Source of the DNA: a virus
Length of the DNA: 50,972 nucleotides
IMG/VR virus record: IMGVR_UViG_3300044631_002617
Location: 1-50,972 of that record
Direction: 5' to 3' (one strand)
A model generated the notes under the pieces. It saw only the letters and a list, made by a program, of their open reading frames with translations. It had not been told where the DNA came from and did no database searches. This document shows, one piece after another, positions 49,425-50,972 of this stretch; the stretch's first letter is position 1; every line of letters begins with the position of its first letter. Made by a program: the position numbers and the translations under genes.

Positions 49425-49649
49425 ATGAACGCCAACTGTGTCATTACGTTTCATTCGGCTGTGATCATCGACCGCACGACCTCCGACCCCGGTGCGTGGT
49501 GGCGCGCGACCGAGCGCGATGACGGAACGACGTACGTGGACTGCAAGCGCGACGGCCTCACGTCCATCTCGCTCATCCCGTTCGACCAGTACCTCGAGTT
49601 CCACAAGGCGCGTGGTTGCGAGATCAAGCCCATTGAGACGTTCAAGTGA
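49425..49649 (+). CDS. Hypothetical protein, 74 aa
   Basis: ATG 49425 has GAGAGGAGTTGGCC before it. The product begins MNANCVITFHSAVIIDRTTS and ends with EFHKARGCEIKPIETFK. It has C-ending codon bias like its neighbours. Flanked by a structured leader and a motif-pair hairpin, it forms its own small unit. No family is recognised. Confidence 0.65.
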   Translation: MNANCVITFHSAVIIDRTTSDPGAWWRATERDDGTTYVDCKRDGLTSISLIPFDQYLEFHKARGCEIKPIETFK

Positions 49650-49656
49650 CAACCAC

Positions 49657-49686
49657 TCCCCACCAGCCTTGACTGGTTGGTGGGGA
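49657..49686 (+). terminator. Hairpin made of an inverted pair of the TGGTGGGG motif
   Basis: TCCCCACCAGCC (49657-49668) pairs with GGTTGGTGGGGA (49675-49686), 12 bp with one G-T pair and a six-base loop, then TTTCGTG. It lies seven bases after the stop of the 49425 gene, the same setting as 319-356. Confidence 0.6.
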
Positions 49687-49744
49687 TTTCGTGCCCGGTC
49701 GCGTGACCTGGCACTCTCACCCTGTCCCCCGAAAGGAGACAACA

Positions 49745-50089
49745 ATGTCCATTCCCGCATCGAACCGTCTCGCGTCGCTGTCCCGCATCCAGGACATCAC
49801 GGACTCGCTCCGCATGCTGGCGCTCACCGGACTCCAGCACTTCATCCACGCGGAGTTCGCACGCGGACACCTCACGCCCGCAGATCTCCACATGCTCCAG
49901 CAGGAAATGAGCGGCGTGACCGATCACCTCGCCACGCTCTCGGACATCTGCGAGTCCGAAATCACGCCCGAACCCCACGGCACGCGTGACACCTTCGTCC
50001 CGCATCCCACCGATCACCCGGTGTGCGATTCCTGCAACCACGACCTCGAGCTCAACGCCGACTTCCGCTGCGTCCGCTGCGGAGCGTAA
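49745..50089 (+). CDS. Hypothetical protein with C-terminal zinc ribbon, 114 aa
   Basis: ATG 49745 with CGAAAGGAGACAAC, close to the leader of the 380 gene. The first 75 residues are helical (SRIQDITDSLRMLALTGLQH). The end has CDSCNHDLELNADFRCVRCG, a CxxC...CxxC zinc ribbon. Such small helical plus ribbon proteins may bind nucleic acid or host proteins. No family is recognised. Confidence 0.7.
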   Translation: MSIPASNRLASLSRIQDITDSLRMLALTGLQHFIHAEFARGHLTPADLHMLQQEMSGVTDHLATLSDICESEITPEPHGTRDTFVPHPTDHPVCDSCNHDLELNADFRCVRCGA

Positions 50090-50114
50090 TCCCACCCTTT
50101 ACCAGGACCCCACC

Positions 50115-50426
50115 ATGCCAGCAACATCAAGCGCAACCATCGGCCCCCGATCCGCAACCTTCGACCAAGTCATCGACGTGCCCGACTTGGCGGCAATCTC
50201 GTCCCAGTTCACCATCGTGAACGAGGGCCCGATCATGGACACCCACGACGGCGACGTCTTCACGGTCCGCACCTTCTACCAGCACTACAAACGCACCAGC
50301 GGTGACATCAAGACGGACAGGTGCAACCTCGTCCTCACCTCCAAGGAGTTCATGCAACTCCTCACGATGATCACCGACTTCGCCTCCGCCAATGGCTTCA
50401 CTCCCACCATCCTCCCCGCTCCCTAG
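50115..50426 (+). CDS. Hypothetical protein, 103 aa
   Basis: ATG 50115 directly follows AGGACCCCACC, which contains the core of the dispersed motif. This is the same start context as the 22741 gene. The product begins MPATSSATIGPRSATFDQVI and has LTSKEFMQLLTMITDFASAN near its end. Ends eight bases before a strong terminator. No family is recognised. Confidence 0.65.
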   Translation: MPATSSATIGPRSATFDQVIDVPDLAAISSQFTIVNEGPIMDTHDGDVFTVRTFYQHYKRTSGDIKTDRCNLVLTSKEFMQLLTMITDFASANGFTPTILPAP

Positions 50427-50434
50427 TCCCTCTT

Positions 50435-50492
50435 CCCCCGATGGGGGGGTCGCTGGTGCGCCCCCCATCGGGGGTTGCAGCGTTTGTTTTTT
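50435..50492 (+). terminator. Rho-independent terminator
   Basis: CCCCCGATGGGGGG (50435-50448) pairs with CCCCCCATCGGGGG (50461-50474), 14 bp perfect. A T-rich run (TTTGTTTTTTTC) starts about ten bases later. It separates the 50115 gene from the SSB-like gene. Confidence 0.8.
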
Positions 50493-50526
50493 TCTTCTTC
50501 TCATTTCTTTCTCATCAGGAGTCCAC

Positions 50527-50972
50527 ATGGACATCAAGTTCGATTCGCTCAACTCGCTCGCCTCCAACGCCTTCGCCAAGGCCGGTCCCTCCGACTACGG
50601 CAACGGCCGCTACTCCGGCACGATCCTCAAGGTCGACGCCGTCACTGCCGACAAGGCCGGCAACTTCTGCTTCCGCTTCCGCATCAACGTCGCCATCGAC
50701 AAGCACGAGGGCAAGCCCAACCTGTTCGTCAGCGACCAGCTGACCTTCACCAAGCGCGACGACGCCGGCAACTACGACTTCGTCTGGGTTGCCGTCAACC
50801 AGTTCTGTGACCTGGCCGCCATGGCTGGCGCTGACCGCACCGCCCCCTACAACCTGTTCCGCTCCCTCGCCAACCAGTTCCGCAGCAACGACAAGTCCGC
50901 CGTGCGCGACACCATGCTCGCGCTCGCCGAGATCGCCAAGATGCTGCCCGGCACCCGCGTCGCTCCCAACAT
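50527..50972 (+). CDS. Possible ssDNA-binding protein, N-terminal part (continues at 1-302)
   Basis: ATG 50527 follows TCAGGAGTCCAC. The visible part begins MDIKFDSLNSLASNAFAKAG, then GRYSGTILKVDAV and NFCFRFRINVAIDKHEGKPN, a beta-barrel-like pattern. The complete protein of 206 residues ends at 302 after circular joining. The opening FDSLNS recalls FNSLNS in the 16985 product, which suggests distant paralogues, one in the early part and one in the recombination cassette. The fold is inferred. Confidence 0.7.
   Translation, partial: MDIKFDSLNSLASNAFAKAGPSDYGNGRYSGTILKVDAVTADKAGNFCFRFRINVAIDKHEGKPNLFVSDQLTFTKRDDAGNYDFVWVAVNQFCDLAAMAGADRTAPYNLFRSLANQFRSNDKSAVRDTMLALAEIAKMLPGTRVAPN
50846..50972. 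repeat. Terminal direct repeat, right copy
   Basis: Identical to bases 1-127 (see the left copy). It contains an inner part of the SSB-like gene in the same frame as the left copy, so the ends join without disturbing the gene. Confidence 0.95.

Larger units (their letters stand above)
321..49667. repeat. Dispersed 10-mer GCTGGTGGGG / CCCCACCAGC, about 35 exact copies
   Basis: Starts of exact copies read by eye, GCTGGTGGGG on +: 345, 3380, 4411, 6866, 7690, 12440, 18221, 18918, 20772, 24272, 29833, 31344, 33349, 39173, 45080. CCCCACCAGC on +: 321, 3508, 6331, 7957, 13925, 14322, 15523, 17528, 23942, 24264, 27775, 28273, 29158, 30328, 34199, 37626, 40809, 42660, 47238, 49658. A variant with T at the second-last upstream base (GTTGGTGGGG or CCCCACCAAC) occurs near 792, 1380, 3529, 6946, 9711, 14297, 18348, 24425, 27920, 31469, 34876, 35750, 43183 and 49677. 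Fewer than one copy of the 10-mer would be expected by chance in a sequence of this size and composition. Copies fall in several codon frames and in intergenic DNA. Function unknown. Confidence 0.9.

Noticed and set aside
49283-49522. Small ORF of 79 codons with good start similarity to the 1078 gene
   Set aside because: After about ten codons it loses the usual base bias, fills with Cys/Arg/His and overlaps the better-supported 49425 gene.
1-50972. CRISPR array, integrase, repressor or phage RNA polymerase
   Set aside because: Looked for regularly spaced repeats and the usual motifs on both strands and found none.

Overview
The window looks like the complete genome of a tailed double-stranded DNA phage, assembled as a circle. 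The last 127 bases repeat the first 127 exactly, one gene runs across the join, and the non-redundant length is 50,845 bp. The sequence is visibly GC-rich, with strong C/G preference at third codon positions. I see no integrase, repressor, phage RNA polymerase, tRNA or CRISPR array. A terminase, portal, scaffold and capsid set, large glutamine-rich internal virion proteins, no tape measure and no contractile sheath suggest a short-tailed (podovirus-like) virulent phage. Small DUF6321-like and DUF5856-like genes beside the capsid fit phages I associate with aquatic samples. The host cannot be named from the sequence.

Layout. A divergent control point near 46.68-46.76 kb separates two arms. The rightward (+) arm starts from a sigma70-like promoter (46705-46733). 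It carries an SF3/D5-like helicase, a roughly 470-bp AT-rich gene-free region full of inverted repeats (48434-48901), small genes separated by hairpin terminators, and a possible ssDNA-binding protein that crosses the contig join. After the join come a DUF932-like gene, a 394-bp structured gene-free block (3022-3415), a uracil-DNA-glycosylase-like gene, a run of nine tiny overlapping genes, family A DNA polymerase, an ERCC4-type nuclease, a receptor-binding module, a lysis-like module, a metallophosphoesterase, an HExxH protein, and a recombination cassette (PD-(D/E)XK exonuclease, small linker gene, Sak4-like RecA ATPase, DUF669/SSB-like protein). The leftward (-) arm (46676 to 18525) is one long chain of overlapping virion genes: terminase, portal, scaffold, capsid, small basic proteins, adaptor/nozzle-like tail proteins, surface proteins and a set of internal or ejection proteins ending in a 1250-residue protein. 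The two arms converge with a 4-bp overlap of stop codons and no terminator between them.

The most striking unexplained signal is a dispersed 10-mer, GCTGGTGGGG (reverse complement CCCCACCAGC). I counted 35 exact copies by eye, in both orientations, plus about 14 copies of the variant GTTGGTGGGG. It contains the E. coli Chi octamer but nearly always has two extra Gs. It lies in several reading frames (PTS, LVG, AGG, WWG, PPA), so selection seems to act on the nucleic acid and not on the protein. In two gene junctions it forms inverted pairs that make hairpins, and in one gene it forms a perfect 18-bp palindrome. This resembles the genome-wide behaviour of DNA uptake sequences, HIP1 or Chi. The second notable signal is the block of four consecutive RNA-like folds at 3028-3262, including a clean three-way junction.
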